Shown in pieces: positions 43,284 through 51,707 of a stretch of DNA of 64,000 nucleotides (its first letter is position 1; the number at the start of each line of letters is the position of its first letter). The position numbers and the translations under genes are program-made. Under the pieces are notes generated by a model, which searched no databases, had not been told where the DNA came from, and saw only the letters and a list, made by a program, of their open reading frames with translations. The DNA is from JAIVJM01 sp963816985 (lineage in GTDB: Bacteria > Acidobacteriota > Blastocatellia > Pyrinomonadales > Pyrinomonadaceae), in the NCBI GenBank assembly GCA_963816985.1, contig CAWFMF010000004.1, positions 4,836,001 through 4,900,000 of the forward strand, written 5' to 3'.

Positions 43284-43394
43284 ATGCCCGTTGGCATCAG
43301 TCGGGAGGAGGCGATGATGATCGAGCGTTTCGGCGACGCCTACCGCGAATAGATGGGCCGCACGGGGCGGCTTTTGCCGTTCGTCGGCGGTTAA
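43284..43394 (+). pseudogene. Remnant of an isoprenylcysteine carboxyl methyltransferase (ICMT) family gene
   Basis: The frame reads REEAMMIERFGDAYRE, a TAG stop at 43350-43352, then MGRTGRLLPFVGG and TAA. The ICMT family ends with a pattern like EExMLxERFGxxYxxYxxRTGRxLP. The TAG sits exactly where the conserved Tyr codon (TAT/TAC) is expected. Nothing upstream continues the frame. Only the last 36 codons remain, so this is a decayed gene end. Confidence 0.6.
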
Positions 43395-43540
43395 GACGGA
43401 AGCGCGCCCGCCCTGCGTTCAGCCCGCCCGCGAGCGTCGCGTTCAGCCCCGCTTCATGCGGAGGATAGACAACCTTCCGCCGTTCGACTATATTTTCCGC
43501 TCTCTTTAAAATTTATCCGACACGGAGCACAAACCAGCAC

Positions 43541-44164
43541 ATGGCACGCTTCAGCCTGATTCCGAAGGAGGAGCAATACTTCGCCCTCTTCCGTCAGATG
43601 ACCTCGAACATCTTCGACGCGGCGCGGGCTCTGAACGCGATGCTGGCCGACACTTCGGGCGACTTCGCCTCGCACCTCGAAGGCATCAAGGCCATCGAGC
43701 ACTCCAGCGACGAGTTGATCCACTCCATCGTCACCAAGCTCAACTCGTCCTTCATCACCCCCTTCGACCGCGAGGACATCTACATGATGGCGGGCGCGCT
43801 CGACGACATCGTTGACCTCATCGAGGACGCGGCCCGCGCGATGGTCATCTACAACGTCAGCGAGAGCACGGACTTCGCGCGCCGCCTCGGCGATGTCATC
43901 CAGCAGATGGCCGTCCAGCTCCACGAAGTCGTCGCGGCGCTCGAACGGCCCGCGGGCATCAAAGAGCGGCTCGTCGAGATGCACCGGCTGGAGAACGTCG
44001 GCGACGACCTCCTCCACGAGGCCATCGCGCAACTCTTCCGGGGAACGCCCGACCCGCTCACCGTCATCAAGTGGAAGGACATCTACGGCACGCTCGAAGC
44101 CGCCACCGACCGCTGCGAGCGCGTCGCCAACATCATCGAGAGCGTCATCATCAAACACGCATAA
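43541..44164 (+). CDS. DUF47 / PhoU-like phosphate transport regulator
   Basis: The 207-residue all-helical protein carries the DUF47 pattern: FSLIPKEEQYFALFRQMTSN, then EHSSDELIHSIVTKLNSSFI, TPFDREDIYMMAGALDDIVD and DAARAMVIYNV. The helical bundle holds acidic metal-binding motifs (ExxxDxxxH type). It lies 86 nt upstream of a Pit transporter; this pairing is widespread and implies that the protein modulates phosphate uptake. Confidence 0.92.
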   Translation: MARFSLIPKEEQYFALFRQMTSNIFDAARALNAMLADTSGDFASHLEGIKAIEHSSDELIHSIVTKLNSSFITPFDREDIYMMAGALDDIVDLIEDAARAMVIYNVSESTDFARRLGDVIQQMAVQLHEVVAALERPAGIKERLVEMHRLENVGDDLLHEAIAQLFRGTPDPLTVIKWKDIYGTLEAATDRCERVANIIESVIIKHA

Positions 44165-44170
44165 AGGCCG

Positions 44171-44236
44171 TGACAGGTGACGGGTGACGGGTGACAGGAA
44201 AAAACCTGTCTTTAACCCGTCACCCGTCACCTGTCA
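44171..44236. repeat. Heptad-built hairpin, GGTGACG words, between DUF47 and pit
   Basis: 22-bp perfect arms (44171-44192 and 44215-44236) made of TGACAGG, TGACGGG, TGACGGG. Extra complementary words (CACCTGT, CACCTG) run on to 44248, ending two bases before the pit start codon. It could influence pit translation. Confidence 0.85.
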
Positions 44237-44250
44237 CCTGTCACCTGCTT

Positions 44251-45276
44251 ATGACTGCCACACTGACATTCGTCGTCATCATCGTCCTCATCGCGCTGAT
44301 CTTCGACTACATCAACGGCTTCCACGACGCCGCCAACTCAATCGCGACGGTGGTCTCGACGCGCGTTCTGAGTCCGGGCGCGGCGGTGGTGTGGGCGGCC
44401 TTCTTCAACTTCATCGCCTTCCTCGTTTTGGGCGAGGCCGTCGCCAAGACCATCGGCAAGGACATGGTGGACATCAAGGCGATACCGAGCGACTGGCAGT
44501 TGTGGGTCGTGCTGTGCGGGCTCATCGGGGCCATCTCGTGGAACCTCATTACGTGGTTCTACGGCATCCCTTCCAGCTCGTCGCACGCGCTCGTCGGCGG
44601 CTACGCGGGGGCGGCGGTGGCGGCTTCGGGCTTCGGCGTCATCCTGCCGAGCGGGTGGACGAAGACCGTCATCTTCATCGTGCTCTCGCCGCTCATCGGG
44701 GCTTTGCTTGGGTTCCTCATCATGGTCGCGGTGATGTGGATTTTCCGCTACTGGTCGCCGCACCGCGTGGACAGGTTCTTCCGCAAGGGGCAACTCGTCT
44801 CCGCCGCGCTCTTCAGCCTCGGCCACGGCGGCAACGACGCGCAGAAGACGATGGGCATCATCGCGGGCGTGCTCGTCGCCTCCGGCCTCAACACGGAGGC
44901 GACCAAAGACATTCCGCTCTGGGTCGTCCTCGTCTGCCACGCGGCCATCGGCTTGGGGACGCTTTCGGGCGGCTGGCGCATCGTCCACACGATGGGCTCG
45001 CGCATCACGAAGCTCAAGCCCGTGGGCGGCTTCAGCGCCGAGACCGCCGCCGCCATCTCAATCATCGGCGTGACCTTCGGCGGCATCCCCGTCTCGACGA
45101 CGCACACCATCACGGGCGCCATCGTCGGCGTCGGCGCGACCCGCCGCCTCTCGGCGGTCAAGTGGGGCGTGGCGGGCCGCATCGTCTGGGCGTGGGTGCT
45201 CACCATCCCGCTCGCGGCGGCCATGTCCGCCGTCTCGTTCCTGATTTACAGACTCTTGAGCGGCTTCGCGGGCTAA
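44251..45276 (+). CDS. pit: Inorganic phosphate transporter, Pit family
   Basis: The 341-residue membrane protein has the two signature repeats of the PiT family: FDYINGFHDAANSIATVVST and FSLGHGGNDAQKTMGIIAGV. A SSHALVGGYAGAAVAASGFG segment and a C-terminal STTHTITGAIVGVGATRRL are also present. About ten membrane segments are visible. It imports phosphate with cations across the inner membrane. The start is ATG 44251; an earlier ATG at 44191 lies in the hairpin and would add a non-homologous leader. No good ribosome-binding site is present because hairpin words occupy that place. Confidence 0.94.
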   Translation: MTATLTFVVIIVLIALIFDYINGFHDAANSIATVVSTRVLSPGAAVVWAAFFNFIAFLVLGEAVAKTIGKDMVDIKAIPSDWQLWVVLCGLIGAISWNLITWFYGIPSSSSHALVGGYAGAAVAASGFGVILPSGWTKTVIFIVLSPLIGALLGFLIMVAVMWIFRYWSPHRVDRFFRKGQLVSAALFSLGHGGNDAQKTMGIIAGVLVASGLNTEATKDIPLWVVLVCHAAIGLGTLSGGWRIVHTMGSRITKLKPVGGFSAETAAAISIIGVTFGGIPVSTTHTITGAIVGVGATRRLSAVKWGVAGRIVWAWVLTIPLAAAMSAVSFLIYRLLSGFAG

Positions 45277-45316
45277 GGCCGCGCGCCGCGATTTTGATTA
45301 AGGGGGAGAAGAAAAG

Positions 45317-45514
45317 ATGTCAGCAGAGCGTGACAGTTTCCCGAAGAGCGAGTCAACCGGCGAAGGCTCCAACGCCGACAACAGCGGCGAGGGCCAGCCC
45401 CGCACCGGCGAGGCGGGCGAGGGCGATGGCCGTACACAGGACAACATGGCCGGCCAGGGCACGGGCCAGATCAGCGGCGAAGATAAAGTCAGAAGTCAGA
45501 ACGATGAACGCTGA
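45317..45514 (+). CDS. Small hydrophilic Gly/Glu/Asp-rich protein (65 aa)
   Basis: A strong GGGGGAGAAG site precedes the ATG. The chain (MSAERDSFPKSESTGEGSNA...) is entirely polar and probably disordered, with recurring GEG words (GEGSNADNSGEGQPRTGEAG). The last residues, KVRSQNDER, are encoded by the left arm of a heptad hairpin, which also provides the TGA stop. No family is recognised. The ribosome-binding site supports translation. Confidence 0.5.
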   Translation: MSAERDSFPKSESTGEGSNADNSGEGQPRTGEAGEGDGRTQDNMAGQGTGQISGEDKVRSQNDER

Positions 45515-45574
45515 ACTGTAAGACAAGGGCTTCTTGCTCTTCAGTTCATCGTTCACCGTTCTGACTTCTGACTT
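45486..45574. repeat. Heptad-built hairpin, GAACGAT words
   Basis: 33-nt arms (45486-45518 and 45542-45574) with two mismatches; words AAGTCAG, AAGTCAG, AACGATG, AACGCTG. It lies between convergent genes and overlaps the last codons of the small plus-strand gene. Confidence 0.85.
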
Positions 45575-45578
45575 CGCT

Positions 45579-48500
45579 TTACTGTTCCGCCCCGGCCATC
45601 GTGCCGACGCCGCGACGCTCCCAGTAGAAGGGCGTGCGCGGGCGGGTCTGCGGGTAAAGCTCGTCCATGTTGCGCGCGTCGTAGAGGACGCCGTTAATCA
45701 TGACGTGGCTGACGGACTCCGAGTTGCGGATGTCCGCGAGCGGGTTCTTGTCGAGCACGGCGAAGTCGGCGAGCTTGCCCGGCTCTATCGAGCCGAGGTC
45801 GCCGTCGAGGCCGAGATACTCCGCGCCGTGCAGCGTCGCCGCGCGAATCGCTTCCAACTGCGTTAAGCCTCCCTGCTGCAACATCCAAAGCTCCCAGTGC
45901 ACGCCCAAGCCTTGCAGTTGTCCGTGCGCGCCGAGCTGCGCCTTGCCGCCCGCGCGCACTACGTCCCTCACCGTCTTCGCCAGCTCGAAGTGATAGAAGT
46001 CGTCCTCGCCGACCATCATCCTTCGGCGCGAGCGCGGGTCAATCACTTTGCGCGGCGTGAAGCGCAGGAGCTTCTCGTTCTCCCAGACGTTCGTGTGCTG
46101 ATACCAGTAGTTCTCGCCCCAGATGCCGCCGTAGCCGACGATGAGCGTCGGCGTGTAGCCCGACTTACTTTTGGCGAAGAGCGTGACGGCGTCCTTGTAG
46201 AGCGGCGCGATGGGGACGGCGTGCTCCACTCCGGTGTGGCCGTCTATGACGTGCGTCATGTTCGAGAAGTAGGACGAGCCGCCTTCGGGCACGACCATCA
46301 TGCCGGTCTCGCGCGCGGCCTTGATGATGAGCTGACGCTGGTCGCGGCGCGGCTGGTTGTAGCTCTTGACGGAGAACGCGCCGACCGCCTTCAAGCGTTC
46401 GAGGTGAGAACGCGCGTCGTCGAAGTTGTTGACGACGGCCTTCTCCGGGTTCTCCGCTCCGTAAAGAATCCACCCCGTCGAGAAGATGCGCGGGCCGACC
46501 ATGCGACCGGCCTTGACCATCTCGGACTGCGCGAAGACGGTCTGCGTCGCCGCCGAGGGGTCGTGCGTCGTCGTCACGCCGTAGGCGAGGTTCGCCCAGT
46601 AGGGCCACTGCTTTTCGGGGATGATGTCGAGCGTGTCGTAGCTCATGTGCGCGTGCACGTCCACGAACCCCGGCATGATGGTCTTCCCCGCCATGTCAAT
46701 CCGCCGCGCCTCGGCGGGGATGTTGACCTTCGCGCCGACGGCCTTGATGCGGTTGTCCTCGACGAGAATCGTGCCCCTCTCAATCACTTCGTCCCCGCGC
46801 ATCGTGATGATGCGCGCGTTGGTTAAGGCGACGAGCCCGCGCGGGCGCGCCGTCTCGAAGTCGAAGCCGATGACGGTCTTGCGTGGGGCGGGGGTCTTCT
46901 CCCCGGCGGCGAGTTGCTTGAAGACGTTCTCTAAGCTCTGCTCGTAAAAATTCTCGCCGAGCGTCCACTGGACGGCCTTCGAGTCGGGCGACCACGCGAG
47001 CCAGTCGCCGGACGTGTTCGAGACGGACTTCACGGGCACGCCCGTCTCCGTCGAGCTGAGCTTGACGGTCTTGCCGACCTTGGCAAAGGGCGCGACGTAG
47101 AGCTTGTGCTGCTCCTTGAAGGCGACCCACTGGTGGTCTGGCGAGGGGATGATTTCGGTGACGTAGTTGGCCTCGACGTGTCGCTTGAAGTCGTCGCCGC
47201 CGAGTTTGACGCTCGACAGGTAAATGATGAACTTCGTCGGCTCCGTCGGCGAAGCGCCGGGGCCGCCGCCCGCCTCCATGAAGAAGACGCGCTCGCCCTG
47301 CGGGTCGAAGGAGAGGACGGGCATCCGCGCGTTCGGCCCGCGACTCTGCAAGTCCATCACGTAAGAGTGCCGCTGCCCGTCCCAGTAGTGAATCTCGAAG
47401 CTCGACTCGCTCGCCAGACTCTCTTCGTGGTAGACGCTGCCGCGTCCCTTGAGGTAAGCGATCTTCGTGCCGTCCGGCGAGAAGACGGGGTTCGCGTACT
47501 GGTCGCCCTGCGTCGTAATCTTCTGCGGGTTCGAGCCGTCCGCGTTCGCCGTCCAGACCGCGCCCTTCTCCGCATCGCTCCACGTCACAAAGGTTATCTT
47601 CGTCCCGTCGGCGCTGAAGTTCGGCGCGTACTCCAGATAGTTCGTGTCGAGCAGACGGCGCGGCGCGCTCTCGCCTTCCTTGACGTAAAGTTTTCCGAGG
47701 GCGCTGTAGACAATGCGCTCGCCGTTGCGCTCGGCCCAGCGCAGCATGCGGGCGCGCTCGCGTTCGGGCGCGACCTTCTGCTTGAAGCGGACGGCCTCGC
47801 TCACCTTCTGCGAGACGCGCGCCGTGAAAGGAATCGGCGTCGCCTGTTTGCTCTCGACATTGACGCGGACGAACTTGCCCATCGAGGTGATGACGATTGA
47901 CTTGCCGTCGGGCGTCCACGAGTAGCCGGGGTACGTGCCGTGGATGGCCCACGTCTCCTGCTGGTCGCGCGTCAAGCCGTCGAAGAGCGGCCACTCGCGG
48001 CCCGTCTCTATCTCGCGGACGAAGAGGACACTCTTCAAGCCGACGCGGCGGATGAAGGAGAGGAGCTTGCCGTCGGGCGAGACCTGCGGGCGAATCGAGC
48101 CGCCCGCGCCGCGCACGTATGTCGAGCGGCGGCCCTTCTGCAAGTCGTAGCGGTCTATCCAGTAGATGTTGTCGTAGACGTTCTTGTTGTAGTCGAACGC
48201 GCCCGAAGAGACGAAGTAGACGAAGCGTCCTTTCGGGTCAACGACCGGCTCGCCGATGTTCGCCGTCCAGTTCGGCTTCTCGGTGAGCTGGACGCCCTTG
48301 CCGCCCCCCTGCACGTGGTACATCCAGATTTCGCCCGCGCCCGCCGAGCGCGCGTCCGTCCAGTGCTTGCGGGCGAGCAGGTACTGTCCGTCCGGCGTCC
48401 ACGCGGGCGTGTTGAGGAGCCGCGTCGTCTCCTTCGTCACCTGCCTGCGGTTCTTGCCGTCGGCGTCCATCACCCAGATGTTGTCGCCGCCGTCGCGGTC

Positions 48501-48890
48501 GGAGCTGAAGGCGATGAGCTTGCCGTCGGGGCTGAAGCGCGGCTGCGCCTCCCAGGAGACGCCGCCCGACAGAAGCTCCGCGCGCCCGCCCGCGACGGGC
48601 ATCGAGTAGATGTCGCCGAGCAGGTCGAAAACTATCTTCTGCCCGTCGGGCGACACGTCGCAGCTCATCCAAGTGCCCTCGTCCGTGTCGAACTCGACGG
48701 TCTTCGAGGGGCCGTGGTCTCCCTCGACATCCCACGGCGCGGGCCGTCGCGCGGCGTCCTGCAACTGCTCGACCTTCTTCTCCGCATCCTGAAGCTGCTT
48801 GTCTTTGCTCGGCGGCTCCTGCGCGCGCGCGGGCGTCGTCGCAGACAGAAGCGAGAGCAGCAGCAGACAGACCTGTATTCTTCTGAGCAC
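45579..48890 (-). CDS. Exported TolB-type beta-propeller amidohydrolase
   Basis: GTG 48890 follows AGAGGTG and opens a signal peptide (VCLLLLSLLSATTPARA), giving 1103 residues; the open frame extends upstream without signal features. The first two thirds are PD40/WD40-like TolB blades (ARFSPDGKLIAFSSDRDGGD-like QPRFSPDGKLIAFSSDRDGG, NPVFSPDGTKIAYLKGRG). From about residue 690 there is an amidohydrolase domain with NARIITMRGDEVIERGTILV, the metal site GFVDVHAHMSYD, and the closing GSIEPGKLADFAVLDKNPLA. Such fusions are periplasmic, with probable imidazolonepropionase- or dipeptidase-like chemistry. The substrate is unknown. Confidence 0.88.
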   Translation of the reverse strand: MLRRIQVCLLLLSLLSATTPARAQEPPSKDKQLQDAEKKVEQLQDAARRPAPWDVEGDHGPSKTVEFDTDEGTWMSCDVSPDGQKIVFDLLGDIYSMPVAGGRAELLSGGVSWEAQPRFSPDGKLIAFSSDRDGGDNIWVMDADGKNRRQVTKETTRLLNTPAWTPDGQYLLARKHWTDARSAGAGEIWMYHVQGGGKGVQLTEKPNWTANIGEPVVDPKGRFVYFVSSGAFDYNKNVYDNIYWIDRYDLQKGRRSTYVRGAGGSIRPQVSPDGKLLSFIRRVGLKSVLFVREIETGREWPLFDGLTRDQQETWAIHGTYPGYSWTPDGKSIVITSMGKFVRVNVESKQATPIPFTARVSQKVSEAVRFKQKVAPERERARMLRWAERNGERIVYSALGKLYVKEGESAPRRLLDTNYLEYAPNFSADGTKITFVTWSDAEKGAVWTANADGSNPQKITTQGDQYANPVFSPDGTKIAYLKGRGSVYHEESLASESSFEIHYWDGQRHSYVMDLQSRGPNARMPVLSFDPQGERVFFMEAGGGPGASPTEPTKFIIYLSSVKLGGDDFKRHVEANYVTEIIPSPDHQWVAFKEQHKLYVAPFAKVGKTVKLSSTETGVPVKSVSNTSGDWLAWSPDSKAVQWTLGENFYEQSLENVFKQLAAGEKTPAPRKTVIGFDFETARPRGLVALTNARIITMRGDEVIERGTILVEDNRIKAVGAKVNIPAEARRIDMAGKTIMPGFVDVHAHMSYDTLDIIPEKQWPYWANLAYGVTTTHDPSAATQTVFAQSEMVKAGRMVGPRIFSTGWILYGAENPEKAVVNNFDDARSHLERLKAVGAFSVKSYNQPRRDQRQLIIKAARETGMMVVPEGGSSYFSNMTHVIDGHTGVEHAVPIAPLYKDAVTLFAKSKSGYTPTLIVGYGGIWGENYWYQHTNVWENEKLLRFTPRKVIDPRSRRRMMVGEDDFYHFELAKTVRDVVRAGGKAQLGAHGQLQGLGVHWELWMLQQGGLTQLEAIRAATLHGAEYLGLDGDLGSIEPGKLADFAVLDKNPLADIRNSESVSHVMINGVLYDARNMDELYPQTRPRTPFYWERRGVGTMAGAEQ

Positions 48891-49012
48891 GTTTTCACCT
48901 CTTCGGAAGATTGAAATAGTTTGATTGAATTTGGAGCAACCGGGACACAAACCGAGCTGGCTTATAGCGCCCAACAAAACATCTGACGGTAAAACTTCTG
49001 ATGGTTAAGAAG

Positions 49013-49088
49013 ACTGTAGGGGCAGGGCTTGTCCCTGCCCGCCGCTGGCGTAACCACACGGGCCGCGGACTTGCCCTGCCCCTACAGT
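49013..49088. repeat. Palindromic element, CTGTAGGGGCAGGGC family (copy 1)
   Basis: CTGTAGGGGCAGGGC (49014-49028) pairs with GCCCTGCCCCTACAG (49073-49087). The left side continues TTGTCCCTGCCC as in the copy at 56105-56194. It abuts the stop of the acetyltransferase gene at 49093. Confidence 0.8.
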
Positions 49089-49092
49089 TTTC

Positions 49093-49581
49093 TCAGACGC
49101 TTTTCGTTCCAAGCTCCTTCGACAGGAAGACCGCCGAGTCCTCGAAGCCGAAATTCTCGTACAGCCGCCGCGCGCCCACGTTGCGCGCGAGGACGCCGAT
49201 CTTGAGCCGCGTCGCGCCGTGCGAGCGCGCGTAGTCCTCGGCGGCGCGCAGCAGCTCGTAACCCAAACGCTGCCCCCTGAACTCCGGCAGCACCACGAGG
49301 TCGGAGACGTGCGCGAACTCGCCCGGCACGTTCATCATCTCGTCCTCCGGGTTGCGGAGCCAGAGGCACACGAAGCCGACGACCCGCCCCCCGTCCTCGG
49401 CGACGAAGACCGCGCCGCCCCGCTCCTCGACGCGCGCGAACATGAACTTGAGGTACGGCTTGAGCACGTCCACCCCGCGCGCGCGCAGAGGCTCGACGCT
49501 CCGCTCGTGATCCTGCAACACGACGAAGCACTCCTCGACCCCTGTCGCGTCCTCCGGCCTGTATTCTCTTATCTGAGCCAT
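49093..49581 (-). CDS. GNAT family N-acetyltransferase
   Basis: The 162-residue protein has the GNAT layout: an N-terminal strand-helix (REYRPEDATGVEECFVVLQD), a central strand (VVGFVCLWLRNPEDE), and motif A with the acetyl-CoA loop VSDLVVLPEFRGQRLGYELL. Motif B follows as GVLARNVGARRLYENFGFED. The acceptor is not predictable; several RimI-like and antibiotic-resistance-like enzymes share this pattern. It is single and not in an evident operon. Confidence 0.88.
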   Translation of the reverse strand: MAQIREYRPEDATGVEECFVVLQDHERSVEPLRARGVDVLKPYLKFMFARVEERGGAVFVAEDGGRVVGFVCLWLRNPEDEMMNVPGEFAHVSDLVVLPEFRGQRLGYELLRAAEDYARSHGATRLKIGVLARNVGARRLYENFGFEDSAVFLSKELGTKSV

Positions 49582-49654
49582 CAGGAGAAGACTATCCTTT
49601 CGAGAACGTTTAAAATTCGGCGGGCACTTTCACGTCGAAGAGTTGGGAAGCGGA

Positions 49655-49727
49655 TGCGCCTGGCACGACTCGAACGTGCGGCCCCCTGCTCCGGAGGCAG
49701 GTGCTCTATCCACTGAGCTACAGGCGC
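49655..49727 (-). tRNA. tRNA-Arg (anticodon CCG)
   Basis: The minus strand folds as a full 73-nt cloverleaf. The acceptor is GCGCCTG with CAGGCGC, the D-arm GCTCAGTGGATAGAGC and the anticodon stem CCTGC/GCAGG around loop CTCCGGA. The T-arm is GCACG with TTCGAGT and CGTGC, and the discriminator is A. CCA is not encoded. Confidence 0.95.
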
Positions 49728-49860
49728 TTGAGGCGAATTGTCGCATAGACGGAACGAATGCGCAAAACGGTCATTAAGGACTGTCTCTACTCTGGCGAAC
49801 TCCGCGCGGAGCGGGTATCATCAAAGCCATATTCGGTGAACAAAATCTATTGGAGTATAA

Positions 49861-51591
49861 ATGAGAAAAGTTAACTCGGCTGGCCTGGCGCTGCTGCTCG
49901 GCCTCTTAACAATCCTGTCTCCGCTGCCCGCGCGCGCGCAGGCGGGCCGCGCCGTGGCTTCGACGGCGGCGGCGACCGCCAAAGTCTCTGCCTCCTCCGC
50001 CGCCGCGCGTGAGGCCGCCGAGGAGATCAAGGCGGAGAAGTTAAAAGAGACGCTCTACTTCATCTCTTCCGACGAGATGGCGGGGCGCAACACGCCCTCG
50101 CCGGAACTCGACAAGACGGCGCAGTACATCGCCGAACGTCTCGCCAAGCTGAAGCTCAAGCCGGCGGGCGACAACAAGAAATCTTACTTCCAGACCATCG
50201 CCCTGCGCAGCACGGCGGTTGACCGCGAGAAGACGAGCGCCGCGCTCGGCGAACGCACCTTCAAGCCCGGCGAAGACTTTCTGCCTTCCGGCGGAAACGG
50301 CGGCGAGGCCGAGGCCCCGCTCGTCTACGTCGGCCACGGCTGGGTCTTCAAGCCGAAGAACATCAACGCCTACGAGGGGCTCGACGTGTCAGGCAAGATA
50401 GTCGTCGTCTCCGGCAACGGAACGGCGACGCCCACCGGCCTGACGCTCCAAGAGATCAAGGCCGCCGCCGCCGGCGACTGGGAGAGCCCCATCAGCTACG
50501 CGCGCAAGCACGGCGCGAAGGGGCTCGTCCTCATCCCGCGCAACTTCGAGCGCGCGTGGCGCTTCGGCGGCGCGATGATCGCGCGTCCGAGCTACCGCGT
50601 CGTCCGTTTCGAGGAGGAAGCCGCGAACGAAGGCGAAGCGGACAAGAAGACGGAGCAGCCCGCAAGCCTCCCGATGATTATCCCTTCGCGCGAGATGCTG
50701 ACCGCGCTCTTCGCGGGCGAGCCGACGGAAGGCTCCCGCGTCCTCGAAGCCGCGACTAAGGGCGAGACCTTGAAGGGCTTCGACCTCTCGGCGTCGAAGC
50801 GCCTGCGCGTCGCCTTGAGCCTGAAGGTCAGTCAGGCGACCACGCAGAACGTCGTCGCCGTCCTCGAAGGCAAGGACTCGAAGCTCAAGAAGGAGTACGT
50901 CGCCGTCGGCGCGCACTACAACCACGTCGGCGTGGGCCGCGCCGTCAACGGCGACTCCATCTACAACGGCGCGGACGACGACGGCTCCGGCACGACCGCC
51001 CTCCTGGCGATGGCCGAAGCCTTTACGAAGGGGCCGCGCCCCAAGCGCTCCATCCTCTTCGTCTGGCACGCGGGCGAGGAGAAGGGCCTCTGGGGCTCGC
51101 AGTACTTCGCCGAGTACCCGACCGTCCCGCTCGCCTCAATCGTCACGCAGCTCAACATAGACATGATCGGGCGCAGCAAGAAGCCGGGCGACACCAACCC
51201 GCGCAACAAGATGCTGACGGCGGCGGACGAGATTTACGTCATCGGCTCGAAGATGATGAGCACGGAACTCGGCAACTTGAGCGAGAGCATCAACTCTTCG
51301 TACCTCGGCCTCAAGTTCAACTACCACTACGACCAGCCGAACGACCCCGAACAGCTCTTCTACCGCAGCGACCACTTCAACTACGCGAAGAAGGGCATCC
51401 CCATCATCTTCTACTTCGACGGCGTCCACGAGGACTACCACCAGCCCTCCGACACCGCCGACAAGATTGACTACGAGAAGATGCTGAAGGTCACGCGCAC
51501 CGTCTTCGTCACGGCCTCCGAGCTGGCCAACGCCGCCGCGCGCCCCGTCGTGGACAAGCAGCTTCCGCCCGAACGCCTGCAACGCAACTAA
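49861..51591 (+). CDS. Exported M28 family metallopeptidase
   Basis: A signal peptide (GLALLLGLLTILSPLPARA) precedes a PA-like inserted region and a C-terminal M28 zinc peptidase domain. The zinc ligands appear in VAVGAHYNHVGVG (His), YNGADDDGSGTTALLAMAE (Asp), VWHAGEEKGLWGSQYF (Glu pair), TQLNIDMIGR (Asp) and YRSDHFNYAKKGIPIIFY (His). Members are aminopeptidases or glutamate carboxypeptidase-like enzymes that work in the periplasm. Length (576) is normal for PA-containing members. A terminator follows. Confidence 0.92.
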   Translation: MRKVNSAGLALLLGLLTILSPLPARAQAGRAVASTAAATAKVSASSAAAREAAEEIKAEKLKETLYFISSDEMAGRNTPSPELDKTAQYIAERLAKLKLKPAGDNKKSYFQTIALRSTAVDREKTSAALGERTFKPGEDFLPSGGNGGEAEAPLVYVGHGWVFKPKNINAYEGLDVSGKIVVVSGNGTATPTGLTLQEIKAAAAGDWESPISYARKHGAKGLVLIPRNFERAWRFGGAMIARPSYRVVRFEEEAANEGEADKKTEQPASLPMIIPSREMLTALFAGEPTEGSRVLEAATKGETLKGFDLSASKRLRVALSLKVSQATTQNVVAVLEGKDSKLKKEYVAVGAHYNHVGVGRAVNGDSIYNGADDDGSGTTALLAMAEAFTKGPRPKRSILFVWHAGEEKGLWGSQYFAEYPTVPLASIVTQLNIDMIGRSKKPGDTNPRNKMLTAADEIYVIGSKMMSTELGNLSESINSSYLGLKFNYHYDQPNDPEQLFYRSDHFNYAKKGIPIIFYFDGVHEDYHQPSDTADKIDYEKMLKVTRTVFVTASELANAAARPVVDKQLPPERLQRN

Positions 51592-51601
51592 GTACGAAAG
51601 A

Positions 51602-51632
51602 GGGGAGTCGCCGCCGACTCCCCTCCCCTTTT
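51602..51632 (+). terminator. Rho-independent terminator after the M28 peptidase gene
   Basis: GGGGAGTCG (51602-51610) and CGACTCCCC (51614-51622) form a stem with a CCG loop, followed by a TCCCCTTTT tract. Confidence 0.8.
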
Positions 51633-51664
51633 CTTTAACTTCCGACGCTCCCCGGCGACCCTTC

Positions 51665-51692
51665 TTGACATCAACTCTTTGCACCGTGTAAT
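51665..51692 (+). promoter_or_regulatory. Sigma-70 promoter of the split tRNA-Lys gene
   Basis: A perfect -35 TTGACA (51665-51670), a 16-nt spacer and TGTAAT (51687-51692, 5 of 6 matches) lie such that transcription would start about 9 nt before the tRNA 5' end. Confidence 0.8.
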
Positions 51693-51707
51693 TTAATTTT
51701 CACACAC

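Noticed and set aside
44191..44250. Earlier ATG for pit
   Set aside because: The added 20 codons are encoded by heptad hairpin words and do not resemble Pit N-termini.
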